NCBI GenBank assembly: GCA_024635875.1
Contig: JAGXIC010000202.1
Coordinates: 1 to 39,869 of the forward strand
From: Pricia sp.
GTDB lineage: Bacteria; Bacteroidota; Bacteroidia; Flavobacteriales; Flavobacteriaceae
Direction: 5' to 3'
DNA length: 39,869 bases
A program made the translations under genes and the position numbers. Shown here piece by piece: positions 1 through 8,388 of this stretch. Every line of letters starts with the position of its first letter. Position 1 is the stretch's first letter. The notes under the pieces are model-generated. The model was not told the origin of the DNA. It worked only from the letters and a program-made list of their open reading frames with translations, and did not search any database.

Positions 1-2
1 AT

Positions 3-716
3 GCAAGACCTTTCCATTGGCAAGGCAAACAATGGGCACAGTTCAGCGGGGTCGTTGCCGGCACCGCTCTGGTCTATACGGCCGATTATGAAACCTCAAG
101 GTTTATCAGGGCAAATCGTGAGAGCGTACCGAAATGGGTACGCGATTACGGCTCACTTTATGGGAATCCATCAAACAATTTTCTGGCCACTACCGGGGTA
201 TATGCAGTCGGCCTATTTACGAAAAATGAAAAGTTGAGACGTACCGGAGTTTTATTGGTGGCCTCCGCTGCCTCATCGGGCCTCTTGCAACAGGTTCTCA
301 AATCTGCAGTAGGGCGCGCAAGACCCGAATCTGATCTGGGAAAAGATACTTTCGACCCGTTCAATTCGAACCGACGGTTTCATTCATTTCCTTCCGGCCA
401 TGCGCTTATGGCCTTTACCAACGCCTACGCCATTGGCAAGCAGTTCAGAAGTCCATGGGTTAAAGCCGGCATCTACACCATCGGTGCCATTCCCGGAATC
501 TCCCGTGTCTGGGACGGTCAACACTGGCTCAGCGATTTTGTGTTTGCCATTGCGATTAGCGTCGCCACGGTAGAATCGATAGACCGGTATCTAGACCGCA
601 AGTACGACAGAAAGTATAATGACGAAGCGGAACGGCAGGCTTATCTCAAGGATAAAAAAACGAGCTGGGACCTGAACTTTGGGGCGGGTACTGTTGGGGT
701 TGCCATCCGGTTTTAA
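3..716 (+). CDS. PAP2-family membrane phosphatase (5' end outside window)
   Basis: The frame is open from base 3, so the gene begins before the window; the 234 ATG is internal. The three PAP2 phosphatase motifs are present in order: K-x6-RP (KSAVGRARP), PSGH (in PSGHALMAF) and SR-x5-H-x3-D (SRVWDGQHWLSD). These form the active site of acid phosphatases that act on lipid phosphates such as phosphatidylglycerol phosphate or undecaprenyl diphosphate. Hydrophobic stretches lie around the motifs, as expected for a membrane enzyme. The C-terminal end is hydrophilic and then closes with GAGTVGVAIRF, resembling a beta-strand ending. Substrate cannot be told from sequence. It is separated from the next gene by 200 bases and is probably unrelated to the pigment cluster. 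Confidence 0.9.
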   Translation, partial: ARPFHWQGKQWAQFSGVVAGTALVYTADYETSRFIRANRESVPKWVRDYGSLYGNPSNNFLATTGVYAVGLFTKNEKLRRTGVLLVASAASSGLLQQVLKSAVGRARPESDLGKDTFDPFNSNRRFHSFPSGHALMAFTNAYAIGKQFRSPWVKAGIYTIGAIPGISRVWDGQHWLSDFVFAIAISVATVESIDRYLDRKYDRKYNDEAERQAYLKDKKTSWDLNFGAGTVGVAIRF

Positions 717-916
717 AAAGTCTAAAGCAATCGAGCGGGAGAAAAACAATCGGGAAATGGGTGTTAATCCCTGAGAAAAGGATGGTTTTATAGAACCCAG
801 CAGTTGGACGGATAAATATACCCGAATCTTATGTTGTTTCAGTAGAGCTTGTTGAATTTTCGATTAAAAAATCCTGACTATCCGAAATTCCCGTAATTTT
901 ATTCAAAACAAAAATC

Positions 917-2209
917 ATGAAAAAAACCATCACAGCTTTCCTCCTAACACTTCTGACCATAACCCTCTCCGCCCAAACAAAATCCACCCAAACCTCCCCA
1001 GCGCTCTCGGAAACTTCCCCTGAAAACGTTGGCATGTCGCCTGAACGCCTGGCCAAAATAGATGCCATGCTCCAGAAGGCCATAGCCGAAGATCAAGTGC
1101 CGGGTGCTGTGGCCCTTATCGCCAGAAACGGCAAAATCATATTTCACAAGGCTTATGGGATGGCGGACAACCAGGAAAAAAAGGAGATGGACAAGGATGC
1201 CATCTTCCGAATAGCATCCCAGACCAAAGCCATCACCTCGACGGCCGTCATGATGCTTTGGGAGGAAGGAAAGTTTCAATTGGACGATCCCATCTCAAAG
1301 TACATTCCCGAATTCGGGGAGGCTCAGATACTCGATACTTTCAACGAAGCCGATTCCACTTATACCGCAAAACCCGCCAAAGACCAAATTACCATCCGTG
1401 ATCTGATTACCCATACCTCCGGGTTGGGATATGGTGTTATCGACGGCGATGAACGTTTTCGGAAAATATATGCCAAAGCAGGTATTACCGATCTTTTTAC
1501 CACCGAGGATATCACTATCGCGGAAAGTGTAAAGAAATTGGCAAAATTACCTTTGCACCACAATCCCGGGGACGCCTATTCGTACAGTGAGGGGCTCGAC
1601 GTGCTCGGCTATTTCGTCGAAGTAATTTCCGGTCTGCCATTCAATCAGTTTTTAAGAACCCATATTTTTCAACCGCTCGGCATGAACGATACTTGGTTTT
1701 ATCTTCCGAATGAAAAACAGGATAGATTGGTAACGGTACAGCAAATAAAGGATGGGAAATGGGAAAAGTATCCCGAAACTTTTTACGATACCGACTACCC
1801 CATGAAGGGGGCCAAACGATTTTTCTCAGGAGGTGCAGGACTTTCAAGCACCGCAAAAGATTATGCGACCTTTTTGCAGATGTACCTCAACAACGGTGAA
1901 TTGAACGGGAAAAGAGTCCTCAGCAGAACAACGGTACGAAGTATTATGGGCAACCAGACCGGCGACCTGTTCGGCGCCGGGCTCAAACATTATGGACTGG
2001 CGTTCGGCGTAGTGAGCGACAAAGGACAGGATTCAGGCGGTAGTGGCAGTGCCGGCACATTCGATTGGGGCGGTTATTTCAACACCCAATATTTTGCGGA
2101 CCCAAAAGAGCAAGTTATAGGTGTCTTGATGAAACAGACCCAAGGCAATGTTTCCGATGAAACCGGATGGAAGTTCAGGCAAATGGTTTTTGCGGCTGTG
2201 GACGATTAA
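917..2209 (+). CDS. Secreted serine hydrolase, beta-lactamase/class C fold
   Basis: 430 residues with an N-terminal signal peptide (hydrophobic residues 7-18, cleavage probably after LSA, before Gln20). The Ser-x-x-Lys catalytic tetrad of the class C beta-lactamase/esterase family is SQTK at residues 101-104; the second motif Tyr-Ser-x is YSY at 221-223, where the usual Asn is Tyr, as in several esterase members. A Gly-rich segment SAGTFDWGG near residue 380 takes the place of the HxG/KTG motif. Such proteins act in the periplasm as esterases, D-aminopeptidases or peptidases; true beta-lactamase activity is rare. It stands alone with its own leader of about 200 bases. Start 917 is chosen because it gives a proper signal peptide. 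Confidence 0.88.
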   Translation: MKKTITAFLLTLLTITLSAQTKSTQTSPALSETSPENVGMSPERLAKIDAMLQKAIAEDQVPGAVALIARNGKIIFHKAYGMADNQEKKEMDKDAIFRIASQTKAITSTAVMMLWEEGKFQLDDPISKYIPEFGEAQILDTFNEADSTYTAKPAKDQITIRDLITHTSGLGYGVIDGDERFRKIYAKAGITDLFTTEDITIAESVKKLAKLPLHHNPGDAYSYSEGLDVLGYFVEVISGLPFNQFLRTHIFQPLGMNDTWFYLPNEKQDRLVTVQQIKDGKWEKYPETFYDTDYPMKGAKRFFSGGAGLSSTAKDYATFLQMYLNNGELNGKRVLSRTTVRSIMGNQTGDLFGAGLKHYGLAFGVVSDKGQDSGGSGSAGTFDWGGYFNTQYFADPKEQVIGVLMKQTQGNVSDETGWKFRQMVFAAVDD

Positions 2210-2319
2210 ACGGTGTAAACGCTGAAATAGCAAAATCAAAATCCGAAAAATTTTACCAATCCGTTAACCTTGAACCATCTTCTTACATAAATAAACGTAA
2301 CCTTAAAAAATAGAAAACA

Positions 2320-2925
2320 ATGAAAAACTATCTGACTATTATCGTATGCTTCGTTTCTATGACGCTGTTCGCCCAAAAAATGAAAATCGTCGATGGCGGT
2401 TTCGATTTCCTCAAAGGACAAAAAGAGGTCAATGTGGAATTTGTCTATGACAACACAACGTTTTACAAAGAAAATATGACCGAGGAGGAGTACATCGCCA
2501 AGCAATCCGCAGAGGCGGAGGAAAAGTCAAAAGGTTCGGGCGAAAATTGGAAAAAGAAATGGGCTTCGGCGCCAGAAACGATATGGCAGCCCAAATTTCT
2601 GGAATTGATGAACCGTAATTTTCAAGACGACCACGCTCTAAGTTTTCAAGAGGGCCTTACAGATGCCCAGTATACCTTGATTGTAGAGACGGTTTGGTTA
2701 TATCCGGGTTGGGATGCCGCTGTTATGAAGCAACCGGCCAAGGTTTCGCTCGACCTTAAATTCGTAGAAACGGCAAATCGGGATAAGATTTTGGCCGAGG
2801 TTACCAGTGAAAACGCTCCGGGCAATCAATGGGGCAGCAGCTTTAGCAACGAAGATCGCTTAGGTGAAGGTTATGCGAAAACCGGAAAGTCTTTTGCGAA
2901 ACTGATCGAGAAGAAGGCTTTTTAG
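2320..2925 (+). CDS. Small secreted protein of unknown function
   Basis: 201 residues. Residues 1-19 form a signal peptide (hydrophobic core followed by LFAQ). The mature part starts with a Lys-Ile-Val-Asp-Gly-Gly segment, has a charged lysine/glutamate-rich stretch at about 60-85, and contains several Trp and Tyr residues. No catalytic motif, lipobox or transmembrane segment is visible after the signal. I do not recognise the family. Its TAG stop lies inside the left arm of the inverted repeat described at 2920-3144. It may be a periplasmic or outer-membrane-associated protein; there is no evident link with the pigment genes. Confidence 0.8.
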   Translation: MKNYLTIIVCFVSMTLFAQKMKIVDGGFDFLKGQKEVNVEFVYDNTTFYKENMTEEEYIAKQSAEAEEKSKGSGENWKKKWASAPETIWQPKFLELMNRNFQDDHALSFQEGLTDAQYTLIVETVWLYPGWDAAVMKQPAKVSLDLKFVETANRDKILAEVTSENAPGNQWGSSFSNEDRLGEGYAKTGKSFAKLIEKKAF

Positions 2926-3144
2926 GAACACCTCATTGCGAGGGGCCACCAGCAATTCCCGAGCAAGAAAATGGTTGTGGCGACGTGGCAATCTTTTGAA
3001 CCTGCTACGCTTTCGAACAAAACCTGGCGACATGGCAGCAATCTGTTTAGCATCCTAGAATGTCTGACAGATTACCGAGTCGCCTTTACCGTTTTCCAAA
3101 CTTCAGCGGTCCGCCCGGCTCCTCACAATGACTCGTTCCTAAAG
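2920..3144. repeat. Intergenic element bordered by imperfect inverted repeats
   Basis: Bases 2920-2947 and 3117-3144 are imperfect inverted copies of one another. Shared blocks are TTAGGAAC, TCATTG, GAGG and GCC. The stop codon of the gene on the left (TAG, 2923-2925) and that of the convergent gene on the right (TAG on the minus strand, 3139-3141) lie at equivalent positions in the two arms. Inside, TGGCGACGTGGCAATCT-like and TGGCGACATGGCAGCAATCT-like blocks form a diverged direct repeat (about 2980 and 3025). The CATTGCGAGG...GCAATCT theme resembles dispersed repeats common between Bacteroidota genes (from memory, not searched). The transcript could fold from either strand and may end both genes. 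Confidence 0.6.
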
Positions 3145-4374
3145 TCCCTGCTCCAACTCCGCCACTCGCGCCACGGTCTTCACCAAGCGATGATGGTTCT
3201 TTACAAACGGATTCGTCTTGTCCCAGACATAGCCTGCCAGCACGGCACAGATCTGGGCCTTGATTACAGGGTTTTCATTACTATCGAAAAAGATGGTCTG
3301 TAGATTTCCCGAATACCATTCCTTGACGTATGTAGAGAAGACCTTCACGCCTTCTTTCATGTGTTCGGTGTAATCGTTTTCCCAATCGACGGTGTCGCCA
3401 TTTAATTGTCGGGCTATCAATTTAGCGGCCACTAAAGAGGATTCGGTGGCAAAGGTCACGCCCGATGAAAATACGGGGTCCAAAAATTCGGCGCTGTTTC
3501 CGGTCAGCACATAGCCGTCTCCGAAAAGCTGTTTTACCGATTTGGCGATGTTCTTGATCATTTTCGGCTCGAATTCGTAGTCGATACCATCAAAGCGGTC
3601 GAAATAATAGTCTGACAGCTTCATCATTTTCTGGAGTTTTTCGGTGTTGTCGCCCTCGAACGATTCTAAATATTCGGTCGGACCTACATAACCGATACTG
3701 GTATATCCGTTGGAAAAGGGAATGACCCAAAGCCAGGTTTTGCGGCTTACGATATCGAAAGTAATGATGGTACCTTCCCGCCCTTCGGGACGCTTCAGAT
3801 CCTTGACATGGGTAAAAATCGAGGAGTGTTTGGGAATCTCGGAAGGTTTATCCAGATCTAATAACCGCGGCAGCACCCTACCATGCCCGCTGGAATCCAC
3901 AATATATTTGGCGGAAACAGTCGAAAGCTGTCCCTCGGCATCCTTAACAGTAGTCATTGAATCGCTTCCATTGAAATCTACCGCAACGACTTCCTGTTCA
4001 AAAGCGATGTCTACGCCCCATTTCATTAATGTATCGGTAAGGGTCTTATCGAAATCGGCCCGCGGCACTTGCCACGTCCAATCCCATCCTTTCGTATATT
4101 TTTTACTGAAGTCAAAATTACAGATTTTCTCTCCCCGCATAAATCGGGCGCCTGCCTTAACCTCGAAATTCTGTTCCTTTAAGGACTCCAACAGTCCGAC
4201 TTCCTCAAAATGTTCCATGCAGCGGGGCAAAAGGCTCTCCCCAATTACAAATCTTGGAAACTTGCTCTTTTCAACGACCTTTACCTTTAGCCCTTGTTTA
4301 TGCAGATAAGCGGCAGATACTGCCCCCGAAGGTCCTGCACCGATAATCAACACATCTACATGTTCGTTTTTCAT
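3139..4374 (-). CDS. Flavin-dependent halogenase-like FAD monooxygenase
   Basis: 411 residues. The FAD-binding GxGxxG is GAGPSG at 12-17, followed by the family signature FPRFVIGESLLP at 39-50. The flavin-dependent halogenase motif WxWxIP is present as WLWVIP at 214-219, and Lys73 in a K-x-GA context is a candidate for the catalytic lysine that carries the hypohalite in phenol-type halogenases. Chlorinated flexirubins are known, so ring chlorination of the hydroxyphenyl end of the polyene or of the resorcinol is the likely job. The WxWxIP motif also occurs in some non-halogenating relatives, so plain hydroxylation is an alternative. It is transcribed away from the ammonia-lyase; a separate flavin reductase would be needed and is not seen here. 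Confidence 0.85.
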   Translation of the reverse strand: MKNEHVDVLIIGAGPSGAVSAAYLHKQGLKVKVVEKSKFPRFVIGESLLPRCMEHFEEVGLLESLKEQNFEVKAGARFMRGEKICNFDFSKKYTKGWDWTWQVPRADFDKTLTDTLMKWGVDIAFEQEVVAVDFNGSDSMTTVKDAEGQLSTVSAKYIVDSSGHGRVLPRLLDLDKPSEIPKHSSIFTHVKDLKRPEGREGTIITFDIVSRKTWLWVIPFSNGYTSIGYVGPTEYLESFEGDNTEKLQKMMKLSDYYFDRFDGIDYEFEPKMIKNIAKSVKQLFGDGYVLTGNSAEFLDPVFSSGVTFATESSLVAAKLIARQLNGDTVDWENDYTEHMKEGVKVFSTYVKEWYSGNLQTIFFDSNENPVIKAQICAVLAGYVWDKTNPFVKNHHRLVKTVARVAELEQGL

Positions 4375-4410
4375 CTACTCATAATTTTTGGCAAAGTCTG
4401 GGGTATCTTA

Positions 4411-4484
4411 TTGAGATTCAAAGTAAAAATACAATAATCATGACGTAAATGTTATAAATTTGAGTCTCAAAATCGCTATTTTTG
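4411..4484. promoter_or_regulatory. Divergent promoter region with inverted-repeat operator candidate
   Basis: In the gap between halogenase and ammonia-lyase, TTGAGATTCAAA (4411-4422) is repeated inverted as TTTGAGTCTCAA (4459-4470), 11 of 12 positions matching, with 36 bases between. The right arm overlaps TAAATTTG (4455-4462), a perfect match to the Bacteroidota -7 box TAnnTTTG reading toward the ammonia-lyase. A second perfect box, TATTTTTG, is at 4477-4484. No convincing -33 TTTG at 19-base spacing was found for either. The symmetry placed over a divergent promoter suggests a regulator site controlling both genes. Confidence 0.45.
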
Positions 4485-4549
4485 CCTTCCCGATTAACGG
4501 AAACACGTACAGAGGCCTATTGCGCTTCCTCAGAATCAACCAACTGCAG

Positions 4550-6079
4550 ATGCCAAACATCAAGGGAAAATTAGGAATACAGGATTTTTACGATACCATT
4601 TTTGAGGGGCAGTCCATTACCATTGACCCAAAGGTTATCGAGACCGTTCAAGAAAGTTTCGATTTTCTAAAGGATTTCTCAAAGAACAAGGTCATTTACG
4701 GTGTAAACACGGGCTTTGGCCCCATGGCGCAGTATAAGATCAAGGATTCCGAGACCATCCAATTGCAGTACAACCTCATCCGAAGCCATGCTTCCGGTAC
4801 GGGAAATCCGATTCCCCCGAAATACGTAAAGGCCGCTATGTTGGCGCGTTTGAACACCCTAAGCTTGGGCTATTCAGGCGTACATCCCTCGGTCATCGAG
4901 ACCATGACGGTCTTGATCAATAAAGACATCACCCCCCTTATCTACGAGCACGGTGGGGTAGGCGCTAGCGGAGATCTCGTGCAGTTGGCACATCTTGCGC
5001 TTGTATTGATCGGCGAAGGCGAGGTCTTTTATAAAAGGGAGAGAAGGCCAACCGCAGAAGTATTTAAGGAGGAAGGTATACAACCCATATCCGTAAAATT
5101 GCGCGAAGGTCTAGGCCTTATCAACGGCACCTCGGTCATGACCGGAATCGGTATGGTAAATACCATCTACACCCGCCGCCTGCTAGAATGGATGATTGCC
5201 TGCTCTTCGGCCATCAACGAAATCATGCAAGCTTATGACGACCATCTTTCCGAAAATCTGAACCAGACCAAAAAACATAAGGGACAGCGTGAAATCGCGA
5301 GATCGATGCGAAGCCACTTAAAGGACAGTACCCTGACCCGAAAGCGTGAACACCATTTGTACACCGGTAACAATGGGATTTCGGTCTTCGAGGAGAAGGT
5401 GCAAGAATATTATTCAATTCGTTGTGTGCCCCAAATACTCGGACCGATTCTGGATACCCTGAACGAGGTTGAGCGTGTCTTGATCGAAGAGGTGAATTCG
5501 GCCAATGACAACCCGATCGTCGATGTAGAACGAAAGAATGTCTACCATGGCGGTAATTTTCATGGGGATTACGTATCTCTTGAAATGGACAAGCTAAAAA
5601 TTGTAGTGACCAAGATGAGCATGCTAGCGGAAAGACAACTGAACTATCTTTTGAACCATAAATTGAACGATATCCTTCCCCCTTTCGTAAATTTAGGTAC
5701 GTTGGGGCTGAATTTTGGTATGCAGGGGGTACAGTTCACTGCCACCTCGACGACAGCAGAAAACCAGATGCTGAGCAACCCGATGTACGTGCATAGCATC
5801 CCAAACAACAACGATAATCAAGATATCGTGAGTATGGGCACCAATGCCGCCCTGATTACTAAAAAGGTTATCGAAAATGCCTACGAGGTCATCGCAATAG
5901 AGATGATTACCGTGGTGCAGGCCATTGAATATTTAGGTGTACAGGATAAGGTATCCTCAAAAACCAAAAGCATGTACGATGCCGTTCGCAAAATCGTTCC
6001 CGCTTTCAAGGAAGATTTAATTATGTATCCGTATGTTAACCAAGTGAAGGATTTTATCAATAACCACAAGAATGTTTAA
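4550..6079 (+). CDS. Aromatic amino acid ammonia-lyase (probable tyrosine ammonia-lyase)
   Basis: 509 residues, the usual HutH/PAL length, starting at ATG 4550; the frame extends upstream to a TTG but those 30 residues are not family-like. The Ala-Ser-Gly triplet that cyclises into the MIO electrophile is at 139-141 (GGVGASGD), and the lid tyrosine is Tyr50 in YGVNTGFG. The selectivity position reads Ser-His (79-80), formerly regarded as histidine-lyase-like, but flexirubin producers have tyrosine-specific enzymes of this group. No other hut gene is nearby, while an aryl ligase and polyene genes are, so tyrosine to 4-coumarate plus ammonia is the likely reaction, supplying the aryl starter. 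Automatic annotation would probably say histidine ammonia-lyase. Confidence 0.9.
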   Translation: MPNIKGKLGIQDFYDTIFEGQSITIDPKVIETVQESFDFLKDFSKNKVIYGVNTGFGPMAQYKIKDSETIQLQYNLIRSHASGTGNPIPPKYVKAAMLARLNTLSLGYSGVHPSVIETMTVLINKDITPLIYEHGGVGASGDLVQLAHLALVLIGEGEVFYKRERRPTAEVFKEEGIQPISVKLREGLGLINGTSVMTGIGMVNTIYTRRLLEWMIACSSAINEIMQAYDDHLSENLNQTKKHKGQREIARSMRSHLKDSTLTRKREHHLYTGNNGISVFEEKVQEYYSIRCVPQILGPILDTLNEVERVLIEEVNSANDNPIVDVERKNVYHGGNFHGDYVSLEMDKLKIVVTKMSMLAERQLNYLLNHKLNDILPPFVNLGTLGLNFGMQGVQFTATSTTAENQMLSNPMYVHSIPNNNDNQDIVSMGTNAALITKKVIENAYEVIAIEMITVVQAIEYLGVQDKVSSKTKSMYDAVRKIVPAFKEDLIMYPYVNQVKDFINNHKNV

Positions 6080-6180
6080 AAAAGAGAAAAGTAAAGACTA
6101 GACTGAATTGCTCTAAAGGCGAATCTTTTTCTATTTTCTCTACTCTATTTACTTATTTTTCAACTTTAAAATAAATTCAT

Positions 6181-7311
6181 ATGAAAACAACTTACACATT
6201 ACTATTCATTTTACTTATGACTTCTTCTACCATTTTCGCCCAAGAACTGGCTTTGGTTCGGGAAGACGGCAATTTTGGTTATATTGACAAAACTGCGAAA
6301 TATGTAATCGAACCCGAGTTCAAGGATGCAAAATCGTTTTCCGATGGCCTGGCCGCTGCCGAACGGGATAAAAAATGGGGCTTTATAGATGCTTCCGGAA
6401 AATGGGCCATCGAACCCCAATATGACAAGGTCAAGTATTTTAATTCAGGATATGCCTTGGTTTTAAAGGAGGATCAATGGCAGTACATCGACAAAAAGGG
6501 ACAGGTGCTTGAAATTCCCAGTACGACTGAGAAACTATACGATTTCGAGGAGGGCGTTGCTTTTTTCAGGAACGGAGATAAAATAGGCCTTTTGGGTACG
6601 GACGGGAAACTCGTTTTAGAACCTACCTATGATGCCATCAAGGATGTCAAAAATGGTCATGCCAAAGTTGTAAAAGGAGATTTATGGGGTATGATCGATA
6701 CTAGCGGGAAAGAGGTGATTCCGACCGAATATGAAGATATCGACAACACATGGTCCGCAAATGGCGTCTACGGAAAAAAAGGTGGCGTGTATGGCATTAT
6801 CCATAATGGAAAATTCAATGCAATTGACGGCGCAACGAATGTTTGGACCTTTCATGGGGACTCGAAATTGACCTACGCCGAAAAGGATAAAAAAATTGGA
6901 TTTGTAGATAGCAGCGGAAAATGGGTCATCGAACCCCAGTTCGATAAGGCCAGGGCTTTTTCGGATGGATTGGCGCCTGTCGCCAACGGGAAGACTTGGG
7001 GATACATTACTGAGAAAGGTGAAATGGTCATCGAACCCCAATTCCGTGATGCGGAAGTTTTTTCGGATGGTCTTGCCCCCGTAAAGGACAAAGACTGGGG
7101 CTTTATCGATACTTCCGGGAAATTGGTCATTCCGATGGATTACGATATCACGGCCGGACTTGCATTTTTGTCCGGAAAGAACGAAAAAGGCTTTATCAAC
7201 GGCCTTGCCCGGGTAAAGACCAAAAAAGGATGGGGATTTTTGGATAAGAACGGGAAACTGCTCGGAGATAAATGGTTCGAAAATGTAGAGCCTTTTGAAG
7301 CGGTAAAATAA
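6181..7311 (+). CDS. Secreted WG-repeat protein
   Basis: 376 residues with a signal peptide (residues 1-20, ending IFAQ). The mature protein is a chain of WG repeats: units of about 45-50 residues of the form W-G-[FY]-I-D-x-x-G-K-x-V-I-x-P-x-[FY], for example around residues 60-80, 160-185, 235-260, 270-290 and 300-320. WG repeats are thought to form beta structures used in binding; no enzymatic residue is evident. Repeat units share nearly the same wording at DNA level (ATCGAACCCCA recurs), which points to internal duplication. It sits between ammonia-lyase and FabG with gaps of 101 and 160 bases, so is likely its own transcription unit. A link to pigment synthesis is not shown. Confidence 0.88.
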   Translation: MKTTYTLLFILLMTSSTIFAQELALVREDGNFGYIDKTAKYVIEPEFKDAKSFSDGLAAAERDKKWGFIDASGKWAIEPQYDKVKYFNSGYALVLKEDQWQYIDKKGQVLEIPSTTEKLYDFEEGVAFFRNGDKIGLLGTDGKLVLEPTYDAIKDVKNGHAKVVKGDLWGMIDTSGKEVIPTEYEDIDNTWSANGVYGKKGGVYGIIHNGKFNAIDGATNVWTFHGDSKLTYAEKDKKIGFVDSSGKWVIEPQFDKARAFSDGLAPVANGKTWGYITEKGEMVIEPQFRDAEVFSDGLAPVKDKDWGFIDTSGKLVIPMDYDITAGLAFLSGKNEKGFINGLARVKTKKGWGFLDKNGKLLGDKWFENVEPFEAVK

Positions 7312-7471
7312 TACCAAGTTTTTTCAAGTCTTTGTGAACTTTGCTCCTTTTGTTTTGAAAGCAAATGCTTCATCCGAGTGCTGCGTCGATGCTGAAAACT
7401 TCTTGGTTTCCCAACAAAACTACTGGGTTTAAGGTATTTTACGGTTTCACAAGAATTTATATCTTTAGTAC

Positions 7472-8227
7472 ATGCAAGACAAAAAAGCGGAAAAGCAAAA
7501 ATTCGCATTGGTAACGGGCGGATCTCGTGGTATCGGAAGGGCCATCTGCATTCAGTTGGCCAAAGATTTAGAATATCACATCCTTATCAATTATTACAGC
7601 AATGAGACGGCCGCAAAAGAAACCCTAAAATCGGTCGAAGAGGCCGGTGGCCACGGCGAACTTATGCCCTTTAACGTGACTGACGCAGAAAACGTAAAAT
7701 CTACTTTGGATGAATGGCACAAAACCAACCCTGATGCCATAATTGAGGTTATCATAAATAATGCGGGAATTACCCAAGACGGAATGTTCATGTGGATGAA
7801 AGCGGAAGACTGGTCCAGGGTCATCGATACCAGCCTCAACGGATTTTTTAATGTCACCAACCATTTGATCCAAAAACTATTGGTCAACAAATATGGTCGC
7901 ATCATCAACATGGTATCCGTTTCCGGATTAAAAGGTACCCCCGGTCAAACCAATTATTCTGCTGCCAAGGGCGCCGTCATCGGTGCGACCAAGGCCTTAG
8001 CGCAAGAGGTCGCCAAAAGAAACGTTACGGTCAACGCTGTAGCCCCAGGTTTCATTTCCACGGACATGACCCAAGATCTGGACGAAAAGGAGCTAAAGAA
8101 AATGATTCCCGCCAATCGGTTCGGCACCGCCGAAGAAGTGGCCCATTTGGTCTCTTTTTTAGCCTCCGACAAGTCCGGATATATTACGGGCGATATCATC
8201 AATATTAACGGAGGTATCTATTCTTAA
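7472..8227 (+). CDS. fabG: FabG-like 3-oxoacyl-ACP reductase
   Basis: 251 residues, short-chain dehydrogenase/reductase. The NADP(H) motif is TGGSRGIGRA (15-24), NNAG is at 96-99, and the catalytic set is Ser149, Tyr162 and Lys166 (NYSAAKG). The C-terminus ends in the FabG-like GDIININGG. It would reduce the beta-keto group after each ketosynthase step in polyene elongation; the only ketoreductase in the window, so it probably serves the APE arm. The start ATG is preceded within 5 bases by TATCTTTA (7460-7467), a one-mismatch fit to the -7 box TAnnTTTG, which would give an almost leaderless message; weak evidence. First gene of the run leading to the DAR genes. Confidence 0.92.
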   Translation: MQDKKAEKQKFALVTGGSRGIGRAICIQLAKDLEYHILINYYSNETAAKETLKSVEEAGGHGELMPFNVTDAENVKSTLDEWHKTNPDAIIEVIINNAGITQDGMFMWMKAEDWSRVIDTSLNGFFNVTNHLIQKLLVNKYGRIINMVSVSGLKGTPGQTNYSAAKGAVIGATKALAQEVAKRNVTVNAVAPGFISTDMTQDLDEKELKKMIPANRFGTAEEVAHLVSFLASDKSGYITGDIININGGIYS

Positions 8228-8388
8228 CGCTAATCTGAAAGCTTTCCAGCCCAAAAGAAGAAGAAGGCTTTTATCGATATCCGGCAAAAAAACAATCGAT
8301 TCCTGAACGGAAACAATTTTCGGCCTGAAACTCCGTTAGCATTCCTAACTTTCGTATATTAAAACCAAGAAATAACCATGTTAAAAGA

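Noticed and set aside
1-237. Open frame of 78 residues at the window start
   Set aside because: The PAP2 phosphatase frame is open through this region and its translation fits the family; this frame does not.
2971-3303. Open frame of 110 residues over the inverted repeat element
   Set aside because: It runs through the repeat and antisense into the halogenase 3' end, and has no leader or family features.
4460-4549. TTG-initiated extension of the ammonia-lyase
   Set aside because: The TTG lies in the -7 box and operator arm, and the extra 30 residues have no match to the family start.
6083-6141. AGAGAAAA / TTTTCTCT inverted repeat after the ammonia-lyase
   Set aside because: Eight A/T-rich pairs over a 43-base loop are too weak for a terminator.
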